Made by a program: the position numbers and the translations under genes. Below are positions 1-10,435 of a DNA stretch of 64,000 nucleotides, piece by piece. The DNA lies in the NCBI GenBank assembly GCA_954871525.1, contig OX940869.1:20550001-20614000 (forward strand), written 5' to 3'. The notes below the pieces were generated by a model, which was not told the DNA's origin, made no database searches, and saw only the letters and a program-made list of their open reading frames with translations. Numbering within the stretch: position 1 is the stretch's first letter; each line of letters opens with the position of its first letter. Source of the stretch: Parietaria judaica (lineage: Eukaryota > Streptophyta > Magnoliopsida > Rosales > Urticaceae).

Positions 1-180
1 AGTGGGGGCTGCATGGCGCTCATTCTTTTGTTGTTTGCCACAAGCTTCTTGAAAAACTCCTTAAGCTGTCCTTGCCTGATTAGGTCTTCAATTTGGTTCC
101 TCAGGTGGTAACACTACGACGTCATGTGACCATAGTCACGATGGAATTGGCAGTACCGAGTCTTGTCCTTTGCTTGCTTC
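1..180 (-). pseudogene. Ty3/Gypsy gag fragment (zinc-knuckle region), broken
   Basis: The minus strand reads a CCHC-like nucleocapsid segment (YCQFHRDYGHMTS, stop, CYHLRNQIEDLI) followed by the basic helix that usually follows it. It aligns by eye with the gag of element B (about 31840-31990), which has YCEYHQDHGHLTSECWQLKK in the same place. An in-frame TAG at 114-116 sits inside the knuckle, directly before its last cysteine, so the fragment is dead. Similarity stops near 180, where unrelated AT-rich sequence begins. The left side is cut by the window edge. The family assignment is firm; the exact extent is not. Confidence 0.8.
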
Positions 181-1466
181 AACGAAATATATTTTATTTA
201 CTGATTATAGTACATTTTCATATACACAAAAGTGTCCTTGATAAATAAGGTAATATGGTTCTGCTCTATGAGAAGAGCAGAACTTTCTTAGCTTAACAAG
301 CGTCAACTGGTATTGGGATCGTTATAAGCTTTTAGGATCTTGAAATATGATATTTAAAGGATAAAATATCAGGAATCTCATTTTTAAAGGCATCGACCTC
401 GTTTGGGAATTGGTACGCAAAAGCGAGTATCTCGCATTGTGTAAGTCTGCTCAAAGACTATACGGTATGTAAAAGTAGTTACTGCAACAAAACAATAATA
501 TAATTTGTGTATTTTAGTAATGTGTGAATAATAATCGTATGAAGTGATTGTGTGTTGTGTGAACTAACTATTTAAATAACTATGTTGTTTTAACTCTGGT
601 TTTAAACGTGTACGTCGATTATGCGACTTGTTTGCATGGCTGTATTGTTAAAATTTACCTTTTAAAGGTAAATTTTGCGTATGCGATTTGAGCATATTGA
701 AGAAGCATGAGCATTTATGTATTCATAATATCTATAATGATATAATATATATATATATGACCTTTTCATTAAATTGCGCCGTACTGAGACGGTTAGTCTC
801 CTCGTGTTGCTGTCCTGAGAGGGTTAGTCTCTGAAGGGTACATTGTACACGAGCCGCCGACTGTATTGAGACGGGTAGTCTCTGAATGGTACGTCGAGAG
901 ATATTTCGCCGCGGGCTGACTTGGTTAGGGTCGCGCCCCCAGTCCCCCTTAGGCTCTATAGGCGTAAAAGCGCGCAGATACGGTGCAGGGCCCAAAATTA
1001 TATTTATATGATATTTTTCAAAAACTATAAAATGGCATTTTCAAAATTATATTTACATGATATTTTATATTAGTTTGTGAGTAGTAAAAGCTTTTACGTA
1101 CTGAGTGTTAGCTCATTATAGTTGTGTTGCAGAATCAAGCGAAAATTGATAATTTGCGGAGGGAGCGGAATCAACGATGCAACATATACGAGTGAATACG
1201 GTGGAAGAATCGATCTTGCGATTGTGTTTCCGCAAATTTTGATTTACTATTTTAAAATACAAGAGCTCTGAAAATTTATTTTCAAATGGAGCCTAGTCTT
1301 GAATAATTGTTGTATAAAGCTTATATGTTTTATAACGAGAAAATATTTACTAATATTTAATGGTTTTATTTCTTATATATTTTTCTCGTTAAAATATTTT
1401 TATAAACCGGGACTTAATCGAGGATTATGGAAAAAGTAACGGGCTTGGGAAATTAGGTCGTTACAA
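181..1466 (+). mobile_element. Old LTR-like segment ending GGTCGTTACA
   Basis: This non-coding stretch ends at 1466 with GGTCGTTACA, the kind of terminus seen on plant Gypsy LTRs. A similar terminus, GGGGCGTTACA, closes the unit at 19429. Around 775-950 there are repeats of a GACGGTTAGTCTC-like phrase, and near 1100 the phrase GTACTGAGTGTTAGCTCAT resembles LTR sequence in + orientation. I found no matching TG start and no target duplication, so it may be truncated on the left. The 87-codon ORF at 732-995 on the minus strand looks incidental. Confidence 0.45.
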
Positions 1467-2358
1467 TAACACTTAAATTTAAAGCATCAATCAATAAACA
1501 TAAACTCAATCTTAATATTTTTTTGAACATCCAATTCAAAAATTAAATGTTATTATAATCTTAACCACTCAATAACAGAAGTACAGAACTTAGTCGTAAA
1601 ACTAAACTAGAAACATGGTCGTAATCATAAACTAGAAACATAGTAGTAGATATTAAATAATGACTAAACCTAAAGATGAGACTCTAGAGGTACTTTTTTT
1701 TATCTGCTGTGTGCTTTTATTTACTTAAACTACATAAATATATTTAAAAAAACAATTAATTATTTATAAAATACTTGATTGGGTCAATTGGGCCGGTACA
1801 ACCCAATGCATCTGGCCCAACCACAACCCAACTATTTATTCGGATTGAACCCAACCCAACCTGATAATTATTGGCTTAATTGGGTTGGGTTAGAATGGGA
1901 TTGGGTTCAATTGGGTTGGGTTAGACGGTTGGGTTGAGTTTTTTTTTGCACACCCGTAGAGTCGAGTTCTTAATTTTTCCGCATAACCCGAAACCGACTC
2001 CCCAACATTTACCACTTTCGATCACATTTTTCTCCATTTAATAAAATTCTTGTATAATGAAAAGTTGAGAAGTAACTATGGTATTCATCTTTTTAAAACT
2101 CAATGTCGCTCACTCGTACGGGGCCATTTTCTACTAATAAATAGTTTAATTTATTATCATTATTTTTCCATCTTTCCTGATCATAAATATGATAATAAAG
2201 TATCCTTAAGATTTCCATCTTAAAGATTTTCTAATTTCCACGTAGTTTTCAATATTTTTTTGGCATGCTTTTTCCTGAACCATCACATTTCTCTCAAAAT
2301 TTAATGATTCATTATTTATTTTACTTGTATCACTTTCATCATTTTTATTAGTGATAAT
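1467..2358. other. AT-rich intergenic DNA with a GGGTTGGGTT-rich MITE-like patch
   Basis: There is no gene here. About 1775-1962 is dominated by GGGTTGGGTT and its complement and ends in a run of T followed by TGCACACCCGTA. That ending resembles hAT-type MITEs, whose ends often read GGGTGTGCA. A similar piece lies at 38070-38190. Boundaries and target duplication are not resolved. The last five bases, ATAAT (2354-2358), are the left target duplication of element A. Confidence 0.4.
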
Positions 2359-3212
2359 TGTTGATGTACAAATTCGTCATTATTTAATGTGACATATAGT
2401 GCTAAGGTTGTGAATTAATTAAATTTACAAACCATGACAAAAGGCTTTAAAGAAATAAACTGGTATTCGTAAAAGCCCATTTGAAGAAGCCCAAAGAGAT
2501 TCTCAGTCAGACCAAGAACCAATGGACATAGGCTACTCGGCCCAATGAGTACTAAAGCCCAAATCCACTCGGTAGCAGCCCAGAAAGACGAGGGTAGAGT
2601 CGTCATATTCTCTACCCGGCATCCCATTTCAAATTCACACGGAAGACCAGGAGCACGAGGTCAAGTCTCCAACGGGCATAATTCAAACACGACGACCAGA
2701 ACGAAGTCGTGGGACACGTGTAGCCAGATCGTCCATTCAACCCGGTCAGTACGGAGCGAAGACCCCTCGATTCCTGGAAGTTCAACGGGAAGAATTGAAG
2801 TCTATAAATGCCAAGCTCAAGCTCGGATCAACACACATGCGCACTTACAACCTCGAGTGAATACACTGAAGAGTTTCTACCCGGCATTCTTGTCATTTTG
2901 AGATCTTATTGTGTTCTTTCTTTTCCTCCCCATTTCTTTTCGCTCTCAGACGTGATTTAGCTGCCTGTAGCTATCTGTCTATGTCCATTGTCGCAATAAA
3001 CTAACAGAGGAAGTAGTCAACTACCGCTTTGGGACGAACCTCTATAAAAAACCCCTCGTCTCATTTATATCGCTTATATACTTATATATATATCGTGAGT
3101 GAATCGTGAGCTTGCAACGTGAGAGATCGAATTCCACTAAATTGTTTCATTCAAAAATATCATACACTCACAAGTCACACTTGACTGATTGAGGTGGGAA
3201 ACCACGTCAACA
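2359..3212 (+). repeat. 5' LTR of element A
   Basis: The 854 bp repeat starts with TG and ends with CA. It carries a likely TATA box at 2802-2809 (CTATAAAT) and an AATAAA at 2995-3000, consistent with the U3-R-U5 order. The 118-codon + ORF and 70-codon minus ORF inside occur identically in the other LTR, are not family-like, and are taken as chance ORFs. Confidence 0.95.
2802..2809 (+). promoter_or_regulatory. LTR TATA box (element A)
   Basis: CTATAAAT lies 443 bp into the 5' LTR and about 190 bp upstream of an AATAAA. This is the expected spacing for a promoter followed by a short R region. The same site is at 10879-10886 in the 3' LTR. Confidence 0.6.
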
Positions 3213-3215
3213 GTT

Positions 3216-3233
3216 TGGCGCCGTCTCTGGGAA
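3216..3233 (+). promoter_or_regulatory. Primer binding site of element A
   Basis: TGGCGCCGTCTCTGGGAA begins three bases after the 5' LTR end. The first nine bases, TGGCGCCGT, fit the 3' end of plant tRNA-Asp (ending ACGGCGCCA); the remainder fits less well. It defines the LTR edge and sets the element on the + strand. Confidence 0.75.
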
Positions 3234-3276
3234 ATTGATCTCGCTAACTCCAAAAAGCTCAAAGCACTCCGCGAAC

Positions 3277-5625
3277 ATGAGCAACAACGAAGTCGCAATC
3301 ATGAACGGGTCTGAGGTGAACAACCCAGATCCAAACACGGAATCAAGCAACCTACAGTCTCAGCTAGAGGCCAGCGCTGCAGAGAATCGAGAATTGCGCC
3401 AGCGACTCGAATCTCTGGAAGCCAACCAAGCCCGAAATGAGCGTCGCCAAAACGCTAACCGGACTAATCCGGGACAAAGCTCTGAGAGTCAAGGCCGGAC
3501 CGGGCTCGACGTTGTCCACTTCGACTTTGCCGATGTGGACAATCCGCAAGCGCCAAGGCTAAACCAGCCCCGACTACCCAGCGGCCCTAGGCCCGCGACG
3601 CCTCCCCCGCCTCCTGAAACAGGAACACCTCTTTTTACCCCCCTGACGGGCTTCTACCCGTCTAATGCGGGGAATGTTGCTTCGAGCAGTCACCAACGCC
3701 CGGGACCCCAAAACCGACAATCGGGGTACGAGCAAAGCCGTAACATCAGCCAGGCCCTCAACGGCCACCCGGTCACGTACCCGAGGTATCCCAGCCCGGT
3801 GTACGGACAGGAACCCCTCCATGCTGTGCGTCCCGAACAAGCTCCCCAACGCACAGAATTGGAGGAACTCAAACGCTCAATGGCCGAAATGAATGAGAAG
3901 CTCATTCACGTGCGCTCCCGCGTACACAGCGCCACTACCGCTGCCCCGGAGATAGAACGTCTAGTGGAGGAGGCAGAAAGGACACCCTTCAAGCCCGTCA
4001 TAACTAACGTCATACTCAGGGAAGGCGGACGAGTAAATGTGCCTAAGTACGATGGGACAACCGATCCCAAAGTACATTTGAGGTCCTTCAGGATTGCGAT
4101 GGGGCGAGCCCATCTGGAAGCGCACGAATTGGACGCCGGGCGCTGCCAATACTTCTCTGAGAATTTGGTCGGCCCGGCGATGGAATGGTTCTCGAAACTT
4201 GAACCGCGTTCCATAGACAACTTCGGACAGCTAACGACCCTTTTTCTCAAACACTTTTCCATGTTTATGGAAACTGAGATCACGGCGGCGAACCTCTATG
4301 CTTTACAGCAAGAGAGAGGAGAGCCCCTCAGAGCTTTCATGACCAAGTTCAAAAAGACCATGGTCAAAATAAACGGGATCAGTGACGAGACCGCCATAGC
4401 CGCTCTCACGGCCGGATTATGGTACGACTCGAAGTTCAAAACGGACATCGTCGTGAATCGTTACGACTCCATCGAAGACGTAATCCACAGATCATCCAAC
4501 TGGATCAGGCATGACGAAGAGCTCGAAGCCATGCGAAGGAGACACGGGTCTCTACCCGTCCACCAGCGGAATACCGGGCCACCCGGGCAACAGCCGCCAC
4601 CCAGGGCCGGGAATCACAGCGTCCCGTTCAGGGGGCAAAGGAACCCCCCTCCAGTCCAGAAGCACCCATTCCAAACCCAGAATCCGAGGGCCAACAACGG
4701 ACCGAACCCGCGGAGCCCGTACGTTTTCAACGTAAATTCGGAAACCACGGAGTTCGAAGAACAGATCGAGGCAGAAGAAACTCCTGGAGAAGTCCTGGTC
4801 AGCTCGAGAGACTTCCCACCATACAGCCACGAAGGTTTCCCAAAGCACGACCCGAAAGCGTGGTGTAACTTCCACAAGGTATTCGGACATCATACGAAGA
4901 ATTGTATGGTACTCCGTGCTCGCCTAGCGGAAAAGTACATCAATGGAGAGTTGGGGGAAATAAACTTCGGCAATGAGCTAAAAGGTGGGCAGCCGGTCGA
5001 GCAAAGCCCTCCCCAAAACCAACACCAAACCGGCCAGAAGAGAGAAGAGCAACACAGGACGCCGCGCGAGAGCATACAGCCTAGCAAAAGAGGACGAGTA
5101 CACATGCTCGAGGAATCAGACGAGCAAACATACGAAGAAACGGAAAATTCCGGAGAGCAGCTCAGCGACATCCCCGAGCCCATCGGTAGAATCTACACTA
5201 TCGTGGGAGGTTCCCAACTGCATGGTAACTCGGTAAACTCCATCAAGGCCCATCAGAGGAGGCTCAAAGCCGGACCGGTAGTCGTACCGAGGCAAGAGCC
5301 AGACTTCGAGATCTCATTCAAAGACAGTGAAGCGGCCACACTGATTGGTCCGCACGACGATGCGTTGGTCGTCACACTCCTAGTCGCCTCGTACACGATG
5401 GACAGGATCCTAATCGATAACGGGAGCTCAGTCGACGTGATCTTCCTGGAGCCATTGCTGAAGCTGGGAGTAGAAGAAACAGAGATCAACAGAGAAGCCA
5501 TCCCGCTAACCGGCTTCGATGGAGGAACCATCAATGCCATTGGCACGGTGCGACTGTCCATCGCAGCAGCAGGGGTCGGGAAGACCAGCTCGACTACATC
5601 GACGAAAGACGAGAACAAGCTTTGA
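3277..5625 (+). CDS. gag: gag-protease polyprotein of element A, truncated by internal deletion
   Basis: The reading frame is open from a TTG at 3235, but the first ATG is at 3277, giving 782 residues. The N-terminal 250 residues are low-complexity and proline/glutamine-rich. A Retrotrans_gag domain follows (about residues 250-420, from VPKYDGTTDPKVHLRSF to DVIHRSSNWI). Next comes a knuckle-like CNFHKVFGHHTKNC near residue 545, then the retropepsin active site ILIDNGSSVDVIF near residue 725. The protease is cut short. From about 5585 the reading frame enters integrase DNA out of frame and stops at TGA 5623-5625, so the last dozen residues are a junction artefact. Gag could still form particles if protease and pol come from another copy (inference). 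Confidence 0.88.
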   Translation: MSNNEVAIMNGSEVNNPDPNTESSNLQSQLEASAAENRELRQRLESLEANQARNERRQNANRTNPGQSSESQGRTGLDVVHFDFADVDNPQAPRLNQPRLPSGPRPATPPPPPETGTPLFTPLTGFYPSNAGNVASSSHQRPGPQNRQSGYEQSRNISQALNGHPVTYPRYPSPVYGQEPLHAVRPEQAPQRTELEELKRSMAEMNEKLIHVRSRVHSATTAAPEIERLVEEAERTPFKPVITNVILREGGRVNVPKYDGTTDPKVHLRSFRIAMGRAHLEAHELDAGRCQYFSENLVGPAMEWFSKLEPRSIDNFGQLTTLFLKHFSMFMETEITAANLYALQQERGEPLRAFMTKFKKTMVKINGISDETAIAALTAGLWYDSKFKTDIVVNRYDSIEDVIHRSSNWIRHDEELEAMRRRHGSLPVHQRNTGPPGQQPPPRAGNHSVPFRGQRNPPPVQKHPFQTQNPRANNGPNPRSPYVFNVNSETTEFEEQIEAEETPGEVLVSSRDFPPYSHEGFPKHDPKAWCNFHKVFGHHTKNCMVLRARLAEKYINGELGEINFGNELKGGQPVEQSPPQNQHQTGQKREEQHRTPRESIQPSKRGRVHMLEESDEQTYEETENSGEQLSDIPEPIGRIYTIVGGSQLHGNSVNSIKAHQRRLKAGPVVVPRQEPDFEISFKDSEAATLIGPHDDALVVTLLVASYTMDRILIDNGSSVDVIFLEPLLKLGVEETEINREAIPLTGFDGGTINAIGTVRLSIAAAGVGKTSSTTSTKDENKL

Positions 5626-5891
5626 TAAGAATTGCCAACTATCAAAACTCGATAGCTAGGTACTATAATTCAAAGGTCAAACGTCGAAAATTCATAGTGG
5701 GAGAGTTGGTCCTCAGAAAAGTTTTCCTGAACACCGCCGAGCTGAATGCGGGCAAGCTCGGGGCTAACTGGGAAGGACCTTACATCGTCACCGAAGTAGT
5801 AAAACCTGGAGTATACCGGCTAGCCACTCCGGACGGAACGAGAGTCCTCCGCGGCTGGAATGCCATGCACTTAAGGAAATACTATGCCTAA
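5589..5891 (+). pseudogene. Integrase C-terminal remnant of element A
   Basis: From CTC at 5589 this frame reads LDYIDERREQALIRIANYQ and continues through the typical end of a Tat-type integrase: RKFIVGELVLRKV, then WEGPYIVTEV and GVYRL, ending HLRKYYA at TAA 5889-5891. This is the GPY-type tail. It overlaps the end of the gag-protease frame by 37 bases in a different frame. It marks the right edge of a deletion that removed RT, both RNase H domains and the integrase catalytic core. It is unlikely to be translated alone. Confidence 0.88.
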
Positions 5892-6335
5892 CCCGACCTA
5901 CCCGGTCTCCCCTGAACTACGTAATGGCTTGATCCCCAAATTTGGGGTACGTAGGCAGCCCATCCTAAACGATGGGCGCAGTCTCAATCCAAACCCAAAA
6001 CCAAATAGGCCCGAGAACCATGAATCGCAAGACTCAATAGAACCAGCCTAAAAGGAAAAATGTCCCAAAACCCCCATCAAGGCGACAGGCCTACCCGGGT
6101 AACAGACCCATCACCTAAGGTAACAAACCTACCCGGGTAACAGACCTATCACAGAAGGTAACAAACCTATCCGGGTAACAAACCCCCACATAAGGTAACA
6201 AACCTACCCGGGTAACAAACCCATTGCATGAGGCAACAAGCCTACCCGGGTAACTAACCCGTCATATAGGGCAACAAGCCTATCCGGGTAACAAACCTAA
6301 ACGGGCATCCAACCCGTCCCTTAAGGCAACAAGCC
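5892..6335. repeat. Tat-type post-pol spacer and 38 bp tandem array
   Basis: Just after the integrase stop is CTACGTAATGGCTTGATCCC followed by GGGTACGTAGGCAGCC, a paired phrase I know from the 3' side of integrase in Tat-type elements. From about 6075 to 6335 there are six to seven copies of a 38 bp unit centred on CTACCCGGGTAAC. Unit starts are at 6091, 6129, 6167, 6204, 6242 and 6280. Units diverge slightly, so the array is not new. Confidence 0.8.
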
Positions 6336-6800
6336 TAACCCTCTTGAAAAAATATGTAACAACATACGTCTGGCTTTTACAAGTGTGTTTTTCAGAAAGC
6401 ACGACCTGCGAAATATTGTGATGGACGGACAGAACAGACTAGACGAGAAGTGTCAAAGGAGCACAACAACAAAAGGTACCCGTGCATTTTTTATACTTAG
6501 CAGATTTCAAACCTTCAATCTTTTGTTATTTATCCTAGCATACGATAGGACATTCGGAACCTCAGATAGAAAAGCATATATAGAAAAGTACGATTAGAAA
6601 ATTAACTTAGAAACACAGGAAAATAAAGTATAGCAAGGAAATGACGAGCATGATATAGAATAGAAAATAGCAAAAGCCCTAACCGCGGGCATATCCAAAA
6701 CCTTACAAAAAAAGGGTTCAAGTCGCCGTAGACTTGCCCATAGAAATTGTTTTGGCCTGTGGCCTTATTAATCGAAAAACAAAAAAAAATGGGGGACACT
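6336..6800. other. Spacer between the 38 bp array and the antisense gene end
   Basis: This AT-rich sequence has no supported gene; the 70-codon ORF at 6385-6597 is not recognisable. It would hold the 3' end of the antisense transcript ending at 6801. No clear polyadenylation signal was assigned. Confidence 0.5.
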
Positions 6801-9656
6801 CTATGTGTCGACCTCGGGTACCCCCACGACCTCTCGGTCCTCCTCCTCCTCCTTCTCTTCTCCTTCTCCTTCGCCGGCTTGGGCTCCATGCTCGGCAGTC
6901 TCCTCGGCAACGGCGGGCCCGTCCAGGATCGGCTCTTCAAGGGCGACGGTCTCCTCGGCAGCAATGGGCTCGTTCAGGGTCGGCTCCTCGAGGATCACCT
7001 CCTCGGTGTCAGCAATGGCGGGCAAGGTGGGCTCATCGATGACAGTCACTCCGGCCACGGGATCTTCAACAATGGGCTCGATGGCGGGATCTTCGGAAGC
7101 GGACTCCTTGGCGGATGATTGCTTGGACCGAAGGCTCAGATCTACAAAAGGAACGTCGGTCAGCCCGGCATCTGGAGACAGAGCCGGAGACCCTATCGGC
7201 GGTGCCGGAACAGCATCCAAGAGAGCTTGGTAGCGAGCAGCGTTGCTTTCTAGGACCTCCTTCTCAGCCTCGAAATCTTGGACGTTGCCGTCAATGATGT
7301 CTTGGATCAGCTCGAGGCAACCTTCGGCTTGATCCAAGCAGCTATTGTCAGCGGCCGTACCTTTATACCACGCGATTAGCGCGTCCCTCTCCTCCACCTT
7401 TCGGCGATATCGGGCACGGACTGCCTTCTTCTCGGCTTCGCGATCAGCGGATCGTTGCCGAGCTTCAGCCAGCTCGGCAGCAAGGCGCTGCACGTCCTCC
7501 TTCAAGGCCAAGGCCTCCTCCTCCTTCCTCTTGGCCAGCTCTTCTGCCCGTCCCTTGGCCGCGTCAGATGCCAGCATCTGCCTGGCGGCCGCCTCGCTCG
7601 CGCCTTGAGCCTCCTCAATCGTCCGGGTAGCGTTTGACAGCTTCTTCCGGAGATCGACAACCGTATTCCCGAGCCCCTTGATCCGAGCATCACAGGCGGC
7701 GACCTTCTTGCCCATCACAATGATCTGGTCCGCCTTTTCCCGGATGCCCTGCACGGCATCTGCCAACTCCCTCTCCTTCAGCGCAAGCTGCTCGGAGGCT
7801 TGCGCGCCCTCTTTAGCCTCATACAATTGGTCCTCATAATCGAGGACCATGTCGTTGATGGAGGCGACGAGCTGCACGTCCAAAAACCAAAGTTAGAAAA
7901 AATTTAGGAATAAAATAAACACCCAAACCTAAAACCGACAAAACTTACCAGAGTTGTAGCTGCAGCCATATCCTTGTACGGCCTCTTCTCCGCGATGCTC
8001 CTGGGGACCCTGCCGACCCCACCATTAGTAATCTGCCGGAGAAGACCGGCCGCCACCTTGGGTGCCTTGTGGAGACCCTTGTCCCCCATCCAAGTGCACC
8101 CCGCCTTCCGGGAGACCAGCTTCTCCCTAGGCTGCCCTTCGACCACTGGGGGAGCCAACCCCGTCTCCCTCACCTCACCTCGGGAGGCCTCCTTCGGGCG
8201 TTCGCTCTCCCGAGCAACCCCCTTACCCTTCTCCAAGGCCCTCGCGCCTCCTTTCGGGACCGAGTCCCTCCTCACTACCTCCTTCGGGGCCGGATCCCCC
8301 TTCGCCTTCTTCCGGACCCCAGAGTCCCCTCCTTCGTGCGGCCTCTTCGCGGCCACCTCTGAGCCCGTCCTCGGGGCAGCTCCGTCCTGAGAAGGACGAG
8401 CCACGCCCTTGAAAGGACGAGCAGGAACAGAAGAAGGGGCAACCTCCCTTTCCGAAGGCCTCGCCAAAGGCGTGACCTCCGGGGTGCTCTCCCCGTCGTC
8501 GGAAAGTTCGACGACATCCTTCTTCTTGATCGCCCCAGAGGCGACCTCAGCAAGAGGCTCCCGAGCAGGAGTCTCCTCATTCCTCCTACTTGTCTCCTGA
8601 CGAGCAGCTTTGGCCGGCGCAGATGCGCCAGGCCCCCTCTCCTCAACCCGTCTGCTCGTCTCCTGACGAGCAGCTCCAGCAGAGGCCGAACCTCCGGTCT
8701 GACCCTCCTGTCTCCGCCTCTGACGAAGACTCTGACCCTTCGGGCGAAGAGCGTCCATATCCTCTACACGTCAAAAATCCGCACTTAGAAAAAAAATAAA
8801 GTAGACAAATACAAAACAAAGCCAAAGAGACAGATTTAGGATTTATACCCGGAAGTTCTTCCTCGTCAGGCTCAACCCAAAGCCCGGCAGCTTCGAACCT
8901 CTCCTTCGTAAAGTTCGACCACAGCTCCGGACCGTTAGGAAACAACTTCCTCTTCAAAGCCTTCCACTCCTCTGTAATCGGACGAGACTTAGGCTTTTCA
9001 GGGTCCTCGACTGCATAAGATGAAGACAAAAAATTAGGAAACATACAAAAACAGCCGAATAGAAAAAATTAGAAAACCCAACCCAGAACCTTACCTATCT
9101 CGTGGACCCATTCATTCCTATAGCCCAGCCAAGAACCGAGCGTTTCCTGACCGGCCATGAAGAAGAAATACTTGTGGGTCCAAGCACTCTCCTTCTTGGG
9201 AAGACCGGTTATGATCTCCCCTTCCTTGACGGATAGGAAAAACCTACCCTTGGCCTGACCATTGGCCTTGATGACCAAGCCCGTCAACAAGTCCCAGATT
9301 GTAAGTGAATGCAAACATTCGTGGGATCGGACAAGCAAGGCCATCAAGATCCGGATAGAATTCGGGCTAAGTTGCCCGATAGAAACCCCTAGGTAACTAA
9401 GGTACCTTAGGATGAGCTCGGGAATAGGAAATCTAAGCCCCCCGGACTCAAAAAACCTCTGGTATACACAGATCCAACCGTCCGAGTTCTGCTCGTCGGC
9501 ATGTTCATCCGGACCCGGCAATCTAAGCTCTATCGATTGGGGAATCTTATACTCTACCCGGATCCTAACCAGATCCTTAGGTTTCAGAACTGACTTAGGA
9601 GAATCTGTAGTCAGAAACTCCGTTTGCCATTTCGAGACCGTCTTCTTAGGACCCAT
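6801..9656 (-). CDS. Antisense four-exon gene of element A (gypsy-type antisense ORF)
   Basis: Four minus-strand exons join in frame to 869 residues: 9656-9095, 9010-8849, 8763-7949 and 7871-6801. The introns are 84, 85 and 77 bp and all are GT...AG (donors GTAAGG, GTATAA, GTAAGT). Exon lengths keep phase (562, 162, 815 and 1071 nt) and there is no internal stop. Exons 1-2 (about 240 residues) resemble the putative gypsy-type transposon domain (Pfam Transposase_28), including GGLRFPIPELILRYLSYLG. Exon 3 is basic and low-complexity. Exon 4 starts with about 190 residues of heptad-like coiled coil and ends in an acidic Glu-rich tail. ATG 9656 is the first ATG downstream of a TATA at 9948-9960. 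Function is unknown. The family is known as antisense ORFs in Tat elements; the exon model is my reading. Confidence 0.85.
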
Positions 9657-9661
9657 TCTAC

Positions 9662-9781
9662 CTAAAATATCCTAGAAAAAACCGAAGATAATATAGACGA
9701 GCACGAAACCCAGAAAACCACCTAGAAAAAGAATTCGAAACCCTCTATAAAACCAGAAAAAAAACTATTCAAAATACTCAC
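9662..9781 (-). other. Possible 5' UTR intron of the antisense gene
   Basis: On the minus strand a consensus donor GTGAGT starts at 9781 and a T-rich stretch leads to TTTTAG ending at 9662, leaving GTAGA before the ATG at 9656. It contains no ATG. It is plausible as a leader intron but rests on splice signals alone. Confidence 0.4.
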
Positions 9782-9947
9782 GACGGAAGAGCAAAAGGAC
9801 AGATGAAGAATGAAGAACCTGGATCTCTAAAAACACGAAGAAAAATCGGATGACACCTTCGGCGATGGCGAATGCAGAGCTTCTCTCTCTAAAAGTTCAA
9901 AGTTTTTCTCTCTCTAAAATTCGGAAACGATATTCGAATACCACATA

Positions 9948-9960
9948 GAGTATATATAGA
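9948..9960 (-). promoter_or_regulatory. TATA box for the antisense gene of element A
   Basis: The minus strand reads TCTATATATACTC about 290 bp upstream of the ATG. A start site near 9920 would give a leader rich in GA/CT with no upstream ATG. It lies inside the element, not in the LTR, so the antisense gene seems to have its own promoter. Confidence 0.6.
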
Positions 9961-10435
9961 GGAAAGAGAAAGAGGTTACCTTCGAACAACGTGCGACGGG
10001 CTGAAGCTGAAGAGACGTGCCCATTTAATGCGAATCACTCGAGTATTTATACTCGAAAATTGTCGCTGATCCTACGGTTAGGGTTTTCTCAAAAAACGCA
10101 ACAAACCTCATCCTACGGTTGAGATCAGCGAGCTATCCGGCGACACGTCAGCACGACAGCTGTGTCAGGAGAATGTGAAGAGTTTATTCCCTTCGAACTC
10201 CGCAAAATGGGACACGTGCTGTAACTGTTCCCGCCCAAAATTCGAAGCGACGGTTACAACTTCAAGACCCTATCCGTCCATCTGATCTCGAAATTATCCA
10301 AAATCCTGCTCGGATTATGCAGATTTGCGGCAAAAGTCACAAATTTAATTAATCCTATCCGGCACGAATTTTACATGATTTCATCGAGTAAATACTATAA
10401 AATTTACTTCGTATTTTTTATAGTAGGGGGCTAAC
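9961..10435. other. Region between antisense promoter and 3' LTR, with purine tract
   Basis: There is no ORF of note. It includes a repeated phrase around 10070-10135 (CCTACGGTTAGGG, then CCTACGGTTGAGATCAGCG). It ends in AGTAGGGGGCTAAC directly against the LTR, which serves as the polypurine tract for plus-strand priming. Confidence 0.7.

Noticed and set aside
2545..2901. 118-codon ORF, repeated identically at 10622-10978
   Set aside because: It lies wholly in the LTR of element A across U3 and the TATA box, has no domain, and the second copy exists only because the LTR is duplicated.
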